From contig CAZIZO010000004.1 in assembly GCA_964543905.1 (NCBI GenBank), positions 62,001-126,000 on the forward strand: DNA of 64,000 nucleotides, read 5' to 3'. Source of the DNA: GCA-016699835 sp964543905 (GTDB lineage Bacteria > Planctomycetota > Phycisphaerae > Phycisphaerales > UBA1924). Numbering within the stretch: position 1 is the stretch's first letter; each line of letters opens with the position of its first letter. The position numbers were made by a program, and so were the translations under genes. Shown here one piece after another: positions 7,391 through 15,462 of this stretch. The notes under the pieces are model-generated. The model saw only the letters and a program-made list of their open reading frames with translations, did not search any database and had not been told where the DNA came from.

Positions 7391-9145
7391 ATGCCCGCGA
7401 CGACCTACAACGCTGTGCCGCTGGTTTTGGAGGTTGCCGCGGGTCCGGCGATGGAGCCGATCAAGATCGCCCCGCAGGAATCGCCCGCGATCCTCGGGCG
7501 GTCGTCGCAGTGCAACATCGTCCTGGCGGACCAAGAGGGGACGGTCTCGCGTCGGCATGCGGAGATCAGTTTCCAGGGCTCATCGTGGTGGGTGAACGAT
7601 CTGTCGAGCCGACACGGGACGATCCTGAACGGGGTGAAGTTGGCGCCGAACAACCCGGCGCAGTTGCGACACCGGGATCGCCTCCGGATGGGGCCCTGGA
7701 CGTTCCGGGTGAAGATGGTGGATGGGTCGGAGAGCACGATCGAGGAACTGGACTCGACCGAGCCGCTGACGATGGCCGACGATCGCGGGTCGAGCGAGCA
7801 GTTTGTGCAGAAGATCGAGGCGGCGGCGCTGGGGCTGGATGCGCAGCGGCGGTTGGACCTGCTGATGGAGTGTGCCGCCGCGATGGTGCGTGCGGACAGT
7901 GAAGAGAAACTGACGACGGCGGCGCTCGACGCGCTGCTGGCGGGGACGGGTTTCCCTCGGGCGGCGGTGCTGCGTGTGGAGGGTGCGGGAGATCAGGTTC
8001 GGGTGATCGCGTCGCGGACGGGGGGCGCGGTGCCGGTGCCGGCGTCGGCGGGCCCGATCGGGTTTAGCCGGTCGCTCATCCAGGCGGCGATGCAAGGGCA
8101 GACGGTGGTGCTCAACTCGTCGGCGATGAACCAGCCGAACTATGGGCAGAGCATCATGAGTCTTGGCATCACGTCGGCGGTGTGCGCGCCGATCGTGATC
8201 GACAACGAGCCGGACGCGTTCATCTACCTCGACGCACGCCAGCCCGACCCGAGGCCCGGGCGAAGCCCGCAGACGCCGCCCATCAATCCGGAGACGATCT
8301 CGTTCTGCCAGGCGATCTCGCGGTTATGCGGGCTCGCGATGGCGAACCAGCAGCGGGTGCGCTTGCAGCACGACGAGGAGCAGCAGACCAAGGACATGGA
8401 GGCGGCGCGATCGGTGCAGCGGCTCATCATGCCGCCGGATCATGGGTCTCTCGGGGCGATTTCGTACGTCGTTCACTCGCGACCGGGGCAGCGCGTGGCG
8501 GGCGACCTGTTTGATTTCATCAAGTTGGACGAGCATCGGGCGGCGGTGCTGATCGGGGATGTGGAGGGGAAGGGGATCGCCGCGGGCATGGTGATGTCGA
8601 ACGTCCAGGCGCACCTGAGCCGGTTGCTGAGGCAAACGGGTGATCCCGGGCTGGCGCTCTCCGAGGTGAGCAAGTTGGTCGCGGACTACTCGGATCGGCA
8701 AGGGATGGACGCGGGGAAGGCACCGACCTATTTGACCCTCTGGGCGGGGGTGTTTGACGCCGACGCGAGAACGTTGACGTACGTGGATGCCGGGCACGGG
8801 CACTGGCTGGCGCGGTTCCCCGGGCAGGGGGCGCAGCGGGTGGAGTGCGATGGCGGGTTCCCGATGGGGATCGATCCCTCGTTCCAGTACAAGAACGAGC
8901 AACTCGACTTTGTGCCAGGGATGCGGGTGGTGCTGTACACCGACGGCGTGGTCGAGCAGCGCTCCCCGCATGGTGGGATCTTCGGTTTGGAGCGGACGAT
9001 CGCGACGCTGGCGGGCTCGGGTGGGATCGAAGAAGACGTGAGCCTGCTGCTGGCGGCCCTGGCGGAGTATGCGTCGTTCGGGACGCAGGTGAACCTGCCG
9101 TTCACGGATGACGTGACGGTGGCGTCGATCGCGTTGGCGCCGTGA
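7391..9145 (+). CDS. FHA-GAF-PP2C (SpoIIE/RsbU type) protein phosphatase
   Basis: A 584-residue three-domain signalling protein. Residues about 25-105 form an FHA phosphothreonine-binding domain (GRSSQCNIVLAD, SRRHAEI, LSSRHGTILNG). Residues about 150-320 are a GAF-like sensor. Residues about 380-580 are a PP2C-type phosphatase of the SpoIIE/RsbU group with the metal-binding Asp in VLIGDVEGKG, then YVDAGHGH, LYTDGVVE and FTDDVTVASI. Such proteins usually dephosphorylate an anti-sigma-factor antagonist. No such partner is nearby. There is no signal peptide or membrane segment. Confidence 0.88.
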   Translation: MPATTYNAVPLVLEVAAGPAMEPIKIAPQESPAILGRSSQCNIVLADQEGTVSRRHAEISFQGSSWWVNDLSSRHGTILNGVKLAPNNPAQLRHRDRLRMGPWTFRVKMVDGSESTIEELDSTEPLTMADDRGSSEQFVQKIEAAALGLDAQRRLDLLMECAAAMVRADSEEKLTTAALDALLAGTGFPRAAVLRVEGAGDQVRVIASRTGGAVPVPASAGPIGFSRSLIQAAMQGQTVVLNSSAMNQPNYGQSIMSLGITSAVCAPIVIDNEPDAFIYLDARQPDPRPGRSPQTPPINPETISFCQAISRLCGLAMANQQRVRLQHDEEQQTKDMEAARSVQRLIMPPDHGSLGAISYVVHSRPGQRVAGDLFDFIKLDEHRAAVLIGDVEGKGIAAGMVMSNVQAHLSRLLRQTGDPGLALSEVSKLVADYSDRQGMDAGKAPTYLTLWAGVFDADARTLTYVDAGHGHWLARFPGQGAQRVECDGGFPMGIDPSFQYKNEQLDFVPGMRVVLYTDGVVEQRSPHGGIFGLERTIATLAGSGGIEEDVSLLLAALAEYASFGTQVNLPFTDDVTVASIALAP

Positions 9146-9173
9146 CCGCGAGTGGGGAGCGCAGGAACGAAAG

Positions 9174-9204
9174 CGCGACGCACTCCACGAGAGAGTGCGT
9201 CGCG
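9174..9204. terminator. Bidirectional hairpin terminator
   Basis: CGCGACGCACTC and GAGTGCGTCGCG form a perfect 12-bp stem with a 7-nt loop, placed between two convergent genes (ending at 9145 and 9236). On the minus strand the stem is followed by a T-containing stretch (TTTCGTT); the plus side has no U-tract. Confidence 0.65.
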
Positions 9205-9235
9205 AAAGGAGGGGACCCGACGAGTGTGGCGCGGA

Positions 9236-9865
9236 TCACCGGCGCCGACGAGCCGCCGCGAGGCCGCCGAGCCCGAGGAGGGCCAGAGCGCTCGGAGCGG
9301 GGACGCGATTGACGAAGGACTCGCTGCCGCCGTTGGCGAAGCCCTGGACGTGGATGCCGATGCGGAGGTGATCGCCCGGGGTGTTGAGGGCGTTGATGGT
9401 GTCGGCAAAGGTCATGCCGTTGATCAGGTTGAAGACGATGGTGACCATCTCACCCGGGTTGACGCCGTTGGGTTGGGTGGGCGGGTTGGAGTCGGCGGAG
9501 AATCCGGCGGTGGTTTGGAAGGCGGGGGAGAGGGCGTTGCCGCCGGGCAGATTGCCCGGGGACGCGCCTTGCGAGAAGTCCACGCTCGGGCCGCCGTTGG
9601 TAATGCTGGCGATGCCGAGGAGGGTGCCGTCGTCGAAGTAGATGTCGGTGATGGACATCGCGAGAGGTCCGGTGTTGGTGAACTTGAAACTGACCTGGTT
9701 GGGGCCGACGGCGTCGACTTCAACGGCGAGTTGGCTCTCGCCGGCGGCCGCGTTGGCAACGTTGTTGCCCGTGATATTCCCGAACGTGTAAATGACACCG
9801 GCGTTGGCCTGCACAGAGGCCACGCCCAAGAGGGTGAGCGCGCACGCTCGAACGGCGTTCTTCAT
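9236..9865 (-). CDS. Exported protein with C-terminal sorting tail
   Basis: A 209-residue protein. Residues 1-22 are a signal peptide (MKNAVRACALTLLGVASVQA). The body is Gly/Asn/Thr-rich beta structure without Cys pairs. The C-terminus VPAPSALALLGLGGLAAARR ends in further Arg residues, the planctomycete variant of the PEP-CTERM signal: Pro motif, one membrane helix, Arg cluster. Such tails are recognised by exosortase-type machinery and the protein is cut and placed on the cell surface or released. The ATG at 9865 has GAGG upstream. The function of the body is unknown. Confidence 0.8.
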   Translation of the reverse strand: MKNAVRACALTLLGVASVQANAGVIYTFGNITGNNVANAAAGESQLAVEVDAVGPNQVSFKFTNTGPLAMSITDIYFDDGTLLGIASITNGGPSVDFSQGASPGNLPGGNALSPAFQTTAGFSADSNPPTQPNGVNPGEMVTIVFNLINGMTFADTINALNTPGDHLRIGIHVQGFANGGSESFVNRVPAPSALALLGLGGLAAARRRR

Positions 9866-10038
9866 ATGTCTTGTCCTCTTTCTCGGGGTCTCTTTCTCAA
9901 ACTCGAACACTGGTCCGGCGGAAACGGACCGGGATCATGCTAGTAGATACGCAGTGAAATGCAAGGGGTTTCCACGTATGCGTGAGTTGATTTGAACTTG
10001 GGTAAGGCGTGACGATCGCAGGGGCAACCAATGTCGTC

Positions 10039-10167
10039 CTATAACAGATTATCTAATGAGTCATCTTGGTCACGAGCGCACGTGGTAGGAGGGTGGTGGC
10101 TCCGACCCGCCGCTCCACTCCCGATCTTGAGAAACACGTCACGATCAATGAAATCCGTATCAGTCAT
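10039..10167 (-). CDS. Small ORF overlapping the upstream stop by ATGA
   Basis: A 42-residue reading frame (MTDTDFIDRDVFLKIG at the start) whose ATG overlaps the stop of the preceding gene in an ATGA tetranucleotide, the usual sign of translational coupling. It is acidic at its N-terminus, has no signal peptide, and matches no family I recognise. It may be a real small protein or a chance frame. Confidence 0.25.
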   Translation of the reverse strand: MTDTDFIDRDVFLKIGSGAAGRSHHPPTTCARDQDDSLDNLL

Positions 10168-10790
10168 GGGTGCTTCTTGGGTCGTGCGGATCGGCGCAGG
10201 CCCCAGGCGGCGGCGAGGGCGAAGGTGGCGCCCCCCGCCGGCGTCGGGACGGCGGGGCACGGGCCGATCTCGGGCTTTTCGACGTTTCCGAGGGCGGTGA
10301 GTCGGAATCCGGTGAGGCCGCTCCACGAGTGATCGAGGTTGTTCTCGACGGGGTCTGTCGCGTGGGGGACGTTGAGTTGGATCGTGTCGAGCGACCAACC
10401 CGGGTTGCGCGTCATGGCGCGCGGGAAGACGATTGGGTTGGTGAGCAGCCCGCTGGGCAAGAGGCCTTGGAGGAGGAAGTGGGTGTGCTTTCCTCGCTGG
10501 AGGAGGGTGAGATTCAGCGACGTGGAATCGGAGGTGAGATTGAAGAGGAGGCCGCCATGAAAGAGGAGGTCCATGGAGGTGGAGTCGCGACGTTCACCGG
10601 AGAAGACCAACGTGGAATGGTTGTCGCTCGTGAGTAGGCCGAAGACTTCCTGAAGCGTGCGCTCGCCGGCTTCCGCGAAGGCGGGGCACGGTTGGAGGGG
10701 CGAGTGAGGGGAATGGGGACGAGGCTCGGCGTGTGCGAGGCCGGGGGCGAACGCAAGGGCGACCGTGGTGAGGGTATGGGCGAGTCTCAT
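10164..10790 (-). CDS. Exported protein with PEP-CTERM-like tail
   Basis: A 208-residue protein. The signal peptide is about residues 1-21 (MRLAHTLTTVALAFAPGLAHA). The middle is beta-rich and resembles other planctomycete secreted proteins of unknown role. The C-terminus VPTPAGGATFALAAAWGLRR is a Pro-motif, hydrophobic-helix, Arg-cluster sorting tail, though longer and less regular than the poly-Arg tails at 9236 and 46573. The ATG at 10790 has GGAG upstream. Confidence 0.65.
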   Translation of the reverse strand: MRLAHTLTTVALAFAPGLAHAEPRPHSPHSPLQPCPAFAEAGERTLQEVFGLLTSDNHSTLVFSGERRDSTSMDLLFHGGLLFNLTSDSTSLNLTLLQRGKHTHFLLQGLLPSGLLTNPIVFPRAMTRNPGWSLDTIQLNVPHATDPVENNLDHSWSGLTGFRLTALGNVEKPEIGPCPAVPTPAGGATFALAAAWGLRRSARPKKHP

Positions 10791-10983
10791 GGATGGGTGC
10801 TCCGGGCGCGGGGCCAGAGGGCACCATGAACATGCCACAGGGACGGACGGTGGGCCACCAAAGCGGCGTGGCGATAGAGAAGAGGCGGGTTTGCGGGCGG
10901 CACAGGCCGGACGAGCGTTCCGCGCGGAGGCGAGGAGGGTCCGAATAGTGAATCCCCAACGCCACCCTTCCCGTCCTTCCGGC

Positions 10984-10989
10984 TACCAT
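10984..10989 (+). promoter_or_regulatory. -10 element, leaderless start
   Basis: TACCAT lies 8 nt before the ATG at 10998 of nuoG. Confidence 0.45.
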
Positions 10990-10997
10990 TCGCGCGT

Positions 10998-12773
10998 ATG
11001 CCCTTCATCACCATCAACGGCCGGAAATGTGAGTTCAACGTCGATCCCGGGAAGCCGGCGCCGACGATTCTGCAGGTCGCGAACGCGAACGGTCTGGAGA
11101 TCCCGCAGTACTGCTACCACGACGGGCTGTCGATCGTGGCGTCGTGCCGGATTTGTCTGGCGGAGATCCACGCGCCGGACGCGAAGACGGGGCAACTCGT
11201 GCCGCAGATGGGCGGGAAGTTGCAGCCCACCTGCCAGACGACGGCGACGGACGGGATGGTGGTGTACTCGGACTCCCCCAAGGCGGTGGCGAATCAGAAG
11301 GCGGTGATGGAGTACCTGCTGATCAACCATCCGCTGGACTGCCCGGTGTGCGACCAGAGCGGCGAGTGCTTCCTACAGGACTATTCGTATGAGTATGGCC
11401 GCGGGGTGTCGCGGTTTGAGGAACAGAAGGTGAAGCAGCCCAAGAAGGACCTGGGCCCGCATGTGTATTTGTACAGCGATCGGTGCATCATGTGCACGCG
11501 CTGCGTGCGGTTCACGCGTGAGGTGAGCGGGACGAGCGAGTTGTACGTGAACAGCCGGGGGAACAAGGAAGAGATCGATGTGTTCCCGGGGGTGCCGATC
11601 GCGAACGAACTTTCGGGGAACGTGATCGACCTCTGCCCGGTGGGGGCGCTGTTGGATAAGGACTTTCTGTTCGCGCAGCGCGTCTGGTTCTTGAAGGAGA
11701 CGCCGAGCATCGACCCCCTGACGGCCAGCGGGGACAACATCACGATCCACCACAACCAGGGCAAGATCTACCGCATCAAGCCGCGGACCAACATGGGCGT
11801 GAACAAGTGGTGGATCACGGACGAGGTGCGGTACGGCTGGAAGTTTGTGCACAGCGAGGATCGCCTGCGTTCGCCGATGCGTCGCCAGTTTGGGCAACTG
11901 ATCGAGAGCGACTATTCGCGAGCGTACGAGGACGCGATCGAGGGGCTGAAGAAGGCGGTGGCGAGCGGGCAGCGAGTAGCGCTGATGGTGAGCCCGATGC
12001 TGACGTGCGAAGAGGCGTATGTGCTGGGGAAGATGGCGAGGGCGATGGACGCGCGGGCGGTGCTGGCGGTGGGGCCGGTGCCGAGGAAGGGGCAGGACAA
12101 GGTGTACCCGGCGGGAACGAGCGAGGGCGATCCGAAGGCGTTCAAGGTCTACGCGGAAAAGGCGCCGAACGCGCGAGGCGTGAGGCGGGCGTTGGGTGCG
12201 TACGGGAGCGAGGTGCTGTCGTACGAGGAGGTGCTGGAACAACTTGGTCGCCCGAACTCGGAGATCGGCGCGGTGGTGCTGACGGGCAACTACCCGAGCG
12301 AATGGGCGACGAACGATCTGCTGCGGTCGCTGGATGGGAAGTTTGTGGTGCTGATCGACACGCTGTCGAGCGTCGCGGTGGATCGGGCGGACGTGGTGAT
12401 CCCCGGGGCGACGTGGGCGGAGAAGGCCGGCACGTTCGAGAACGCGAGGAACCAGATCCAGGCCTTTGAGCAGGCGATCCCGGTGATCGAACTGGCGAAG
12501 ACGGAGGGGCAGATCGCGCTGGACGTGCTGGGGATGCTGGAGGGCACGGCGTCGAGCGTCGAGGTGGTCGAGCCGGTGATGGTGCAGAGCACGCTGGCGC
12601 AGGTCGCGGCGGGCGCCCAGGTGGCGATGCCACTGGGGGCGGCGTTCAACGCGGCGCTGGTCCGCCAGGAGATGGCCGGATTGAAGCCCGACCTGCGGGT
12701 GTTCGTGACGGACGTGTCGATGCCGGCGTTGCCGGTGGAACAGCAGGCGGACATGCAGGTGGTTGAACTGTGA
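10998..12773 (+). CDS. nuoG: NADH-quinone oxidoreductase subunit G (short form)
   Basis: A 591-residue iron-sulfur protein. The N-terminal ferredoxin domain has YCYHDGLSIVASCRICLAE plus PTCQTT for a [2Fe-2S] cluster. HPLDCPVCDQSGEC supplies the His/Cys-ligated cluster, and DRCIMCTRCVRF with VIDLCPVGAL supplies a [4Fe-4S] cluster. The molybdopterin-oxidoreductase-like C-terminal part is much shorter than in E. coli NuoG (about 900 residues). It is the peripheral-arm electron-wire subunit of complex I. No other nuo gene is in the window, so it stands apart from the rest of complex I. A small membrane protein gene overlaps its stop. Confidence 0.88.
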   Translation: MPFITINGRKCEFNVDPGKPAPTILQVANANGLEIPQYCYHDGLSIVASCRICLAEIHAPDAKTGQLVPQMGGKLQPTCQTTATDGMVVYSDSPKAVANQKAVMEYLLINHPLDCPVCDQSGECFLQDYSYEYGRGVSRFEEQKVKQPKKDLGPHVYLYSDRCIMCTRCVRFTREVSGTSELYVNSRGNKEEIDVFPGVPIANELSGNVIDLCPVGALLDKDFLFAQRVWFLKETPSIDPLTASGDNITIHHNQGKIYRIKPRTNMGVNKWWITDEVRYGWKFVHSEDRLRSPMRRQFGQLIESDYSRAYEDAIEGLKKAVASGQRVALMVSPMLTCEEAYVLGKMARAMDARAVLAVGPVPRKGQDKVYPAGTSEGDPKAFKVYAEKAPNARGVRRALGAYGSEVLSYEEVLEQLGRPNSEIGAVVLTGNYPSEWATNDLLRSLDGKFVVLIDTLSSVAVDRADVVIPGATWAEKAGTFENARNQIQAFEQAIPVIELAKTEGQIALDVLGMLEGTASSVEVVEPVMVQSTLAQVAAGAQVAMPLGAAFNAALVRQEMAGLKPDLRVFVTDVSMPALPVEQQADMQVVEL

Positions 12774-13012
12774 CGGGGCGGGCGATGCTCGGAGACTCGA
12801 TCAGCGGGCTGACGGTGGTGATGTGGGTGTCGGTGGCGCTGTCGGCGGTCATCGGGGTGCCGTTCACGCTGTGGTATTGGAAGCGGATCGACCAGGGGGC
12901 GAGGCCGAGCGAACGGCGATTCAAGGAGAAGGTGGACCAACGGGAGCGTGTGACGATCGACACGCGGGCGCCCGCGTCGGAGGACGGGTCGTCGGCGAAC
13001 GGAACCAACTGA
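12770..13012 (+). CDS. Small single-span membrane protein
   Basis: An 80-residue protein whose GTG start overlaps the nuoG stop (GTGA), so translation is probably coupled; an ATG at 12785 is the alternative. One membrane helix at about residues 12-38 (SGLTVVMWVSVALSAVIGVP) is followed by a charged, disordered tail. No family recognised. Co-translation with nuoG suggests a role in complex I or its membrane environment, which is inference only. Confidence 0.55.
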   Translation: MTGRAMLGDSISGLTVVMWVSVALSAVIGVPFTLWYWKRIDQGARPSERRFKEKVDQRERVTIDTRAPASEDGSSANGTN

Positions 13013-13176
13013 GCGGTGGGGCGTCGAAGGAAAGGTCTTGGATGGCCAGTCGGGGCGGAGGTGCCACGACGTGCGGCCTGTGGGCACGTCTGCTAATGTA
13101 CACGCACGCATGACGGAAACGGGCCTTGCGTCGCGAGCGACCTCGCGGCGGAGGACGGATGCAAGGAAAGAAGACC

Positions 13177-14331
13177 ATGTCGCTGACTCGCACGATTCTG
13201 GGGTTTGCCGCCGCGGCGGTGATGACGGCCGGGCTTGCGTCGCGCGCCCTCGCGCAGGACACGATCACGATCGGGCACTACGGCTCCTTGACGGGGTCGG
13301 AGGCCACGTTCGGGAAGTCGACCGAGAACGGGATCAAGTTGGCGGTCGAGGAGATCAACGCCAAGGGCGGGGTGCTCGTGAATGGGACGAAGAAGCGGAT
13401 CCGGCTCGTGAGCGACGACACGGAGGGCAAGCCCGAGAAGGCGGGGACGGTGGTGACGAAACTCATCACGAAGGACAAGTGCGTGGCGATCCTGGGGGAA
13501 GTCGCGTCGAGCGTCAGTTTGCAGGGCGCGCCGGTGTGCCAGGAGTTTGGGGTGCCCATGATCACGCCGAGTTCGACCAATCCGGACGTGACGAAGGTGG
13601 GGGACATGATCTCCCGCGTGTGCTTCATCGATCCGTTCCAGGGGGCGGCGTGCGCGACGTTCGCGAGGACCGACCTGAAGGTCGGGAAGGCGGCGATCCT
13701 GTTCGATCAGGCGTCGGCCTATTCGGTGGGGCTCAAGGATGAGTTCACCAAGGCCTTCAAGAAGCAGGGCGGGACGATCGTGAGCGAGCAGGCGTACACG
13801 AAGGGCGCGAGCGACTTCAACGCCCAACTCACGCGGATCCGCGAGAGCAGCCCCGAGGTGATCTTCATCCCCGGGTATTACAGCGACATCGCGAACATCG
13901 CGATCCAGGCTCGCAAGTTGGGGATGAAGATGCCGCTCCTTGGGGGCGATGGTTGGGACAGCGAAGAGTTGGGGAAGAACGCGGGCGAGGCGATCGAGGG
14001 GTGCTTCTACTCGAATCACTACGCCCCGGACCAGCCGTCGAAGGAGATCCGGGAGTTTGTGAGCAAGTACAGCAAGGCGTACGGGGGCGTGCCGGACGGG
14101 CTGGCGGCGTTGGGCTATGACGCGGCGAACATCCTGTTCGAGGCGATGAGCAAGGCGAAGAGCCTGAAAGGGAAGGACCTTCAGGCGGCGATCGTGAAGA
14201 CCAAGGACTTCAAGGCGGTGACGGGCTCGATCACGCTGAACGCGGAGCGGGATGCCGTCAAGCCGGTGGTGATGGTCGAGCGCCAGGGCGGGAAATGGGT
14301 GTATCGAGCGACGATCGAGCCGACGAAGTAA
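13177..14331 (+). CDS. livK: ABC transporter periplasmic substrate-binding protein, LivK type
   Basis: A 384-residue protein. The signal peptide ends near residue 25 (SRALAQD). The mature protein is a type I periplasmic binding protein: TITIGHYGSLTGSEATFGKS, the GVLVNGTKKRI insertion typical of the leucine/amide-binding group, GEVASSVSLQGAPVCQEFG and TPSSTNPDVT. It delivers branched-chain amino acids, amides or urea-like solutes to the membrane permeases encoded next. The ATG at 13177 is preferred over an earlier start because of AAGGA 10 nt upstream and the signal peptide. The exact ligand cannot be told from sequence. Confidence 0.9.
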   Translation: MSLTRTILGFAAAAVMTAGLASRALAQDTITIGHYGSLTGSEATFGKSTENGIKLAVEEINAKGGVLVNGTKKRIRLVSDDTEGKPEKAGTVVTKLITKDKCVAILGEVASSVSLQGAPVCQEFGVPMITPSSTNPDVTKVGDMISRVCFIDPFQGAACATFARTDLKVGKAAILFDQASAYSVGLKDEFTKAFKKQGGTIVSEQAYTKGASDFNAQLTRIRESSPEVIFIPGYYSDIANIAIQARKLGMKMPLLGGDGWDSEELGKNAGEAIEGCFYSNHYAPDQPSKEIREFVSKYSKAYGGVPDGLAALGYDAANILFEAMSKAKSLKGKDLQAAIVKTKDFKAVTGSITLNAERDAVKPVVMVERQGGKWVYRATIEPTK

Positions 14332-14381
14332 GGGGCGGGTCGGAATCGGCGCGCACGAAAGCCGAAAAGTTGCTATTCTTT

Positions 14382-14419
14382 GCTCCCCTCGCGAAGGCAG
14401 GGGAGCGTCTTTGTTTTTT
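14382..14419 (+). terminator. Intrinsic terminator or attenuator between livK and livH
   Basis: GCTCCCCT and AGGGGAGC form an 8-bp stem with a 9-nt loop, followed by GTCTTTGTTTTTT. It lies 50 nt after the binding-protein stop and 18 nt before livH. Partial termination here would give more binding protein than permease, as is common in such operons. Confidence 0.75.
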
Positions 14420-14436
14420 GAGATCATTCTTCCCGC

Positions 14437-15381
14437 ATGGACCAGTTCCTCCAAACGCTGAAAGATGGCCTGACGATCGGGAGCCTGTACGCGCTGATCG
14501 CGCTGGGCTACACGATGGTGTACGGCATCTTGAAGTTCATCAACTTCGCGCACAGCGACGTGGTGGTGTTGGGGGCGTGGCTCAGTTTGACGATCGCGAG
14601 CAAGTTGGAGCGCATGCTGGGATGGAATGCGAGCGATCCGCAGGCGGCAGCCCCTCTGTGGGTGGGGGGGCTGGTGCTGGTGGGGGCGATGGCGCTGTGC
14701 GGGGTGGTTGGGTTTACGGTCGAGCGGTTGGCCTATAAGCCGCTGCGCAAGGCGCCGCGGCTGAACGTGCTCATCACCGCGATCGGGGTGTCGCTCTTCC
14801 TGCAAAATGTCGGACAGTTGGAGAAGGTGTTCGGGACGCGACCGGCGAAGGTGCCCCGCTTGCTGCCCGATTCCACGCTGTTTTCGATCGGGCAGGTGCA
14901 CGTCAACCTGCTGGACGTGGTGGGGATCGGCACGGCGATCGTGCTCATGATCGCGCTGGACTATCTCGTCTTCCACACCAAACTGGGTCGGGCGATGCGG
15001 GCCGTGAGCCACAACCCCGCGACCGCCTCGCTCATGGGCATCCCCGTCGATCGGGTCATCAGTTTCACGTTCGTGACGGGGGCGATGCTCGCGGCGGCGG
15101 GCGGGTTTCTCTGGGCGGTCAAGTACGAACAGATCAAGCAGACCGCGGACACGAGTTGGGTCCTGCTGGGCTTGAAAGCGTTCGTGGCGGCGGTGGTGGG
15201 CGGGATCGGGAACGTCCGCGGCGCCATGCTGGGCGGGCTCGCGATCGGGCTGCTGGAGTTCTTCGGGTCGGCGTACCTGAAATCGAGCCTCGCGGACGTC
15301 TATGTCTTCGGGTTGTTGATCGTCGTGCTCCTCTTCCGCCCGGGCGGAATACTCGGAAAGGCGACGGTGGAAAAGGTCTGA
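14437..15381 (+). CDS. livH: Branched-chain amino acid type ABC permease LivH
   Basis: A 314-residue inner-membrane permease with about eight hydrophobic helices. Diagnostic stretches are GLTIGSLYALIALGYTMVYG and KFINFAHSDVVVLGAW at the N-terminus, LGRAMRAVSHNPATASLMG (the coupling-helix region contacting the ATPase) and AAVVGGIGNVRGAMLGGL. It pairs with LivM to form the membrane channel. Confidence 0.93.
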   Translation: MDQFLQTLKDGLTIGSLYALIALGYTMVYGILKFINFAHSDVVVLGAWLSLTIASKLERMLGWNASDPQAAAPLWVGGLVLVGAMALCGVVGFTVERLAYKPLRKAPRLNVLITAIGVSLFLQNVGQLEKVFGTRPAKVPRLLPDSTLFSIGQVHVNLLDVVGIGTAIVLMIALDYLVFHTKLGRAMRAVSHNPATASLMGIPVDRVISFTFVTGAMLAAAGGFLWAVKYEQIKQTADTSWVLLGLKAFVAAVVGGIGNVRGAMLGGLAIGLLEFFGSAYLKSSLADVYVFGLLIVVLLFRPGGILGKATVEKV

Positions 15382-15462
15382 TCCGACGGGTCTGGTTGGG
15401 TCTTGGTTCTCGTTTGGAGTGGCGTGGGCGTTCCGCCCGAGCGGCAGAGGAGTGGATCTCGC

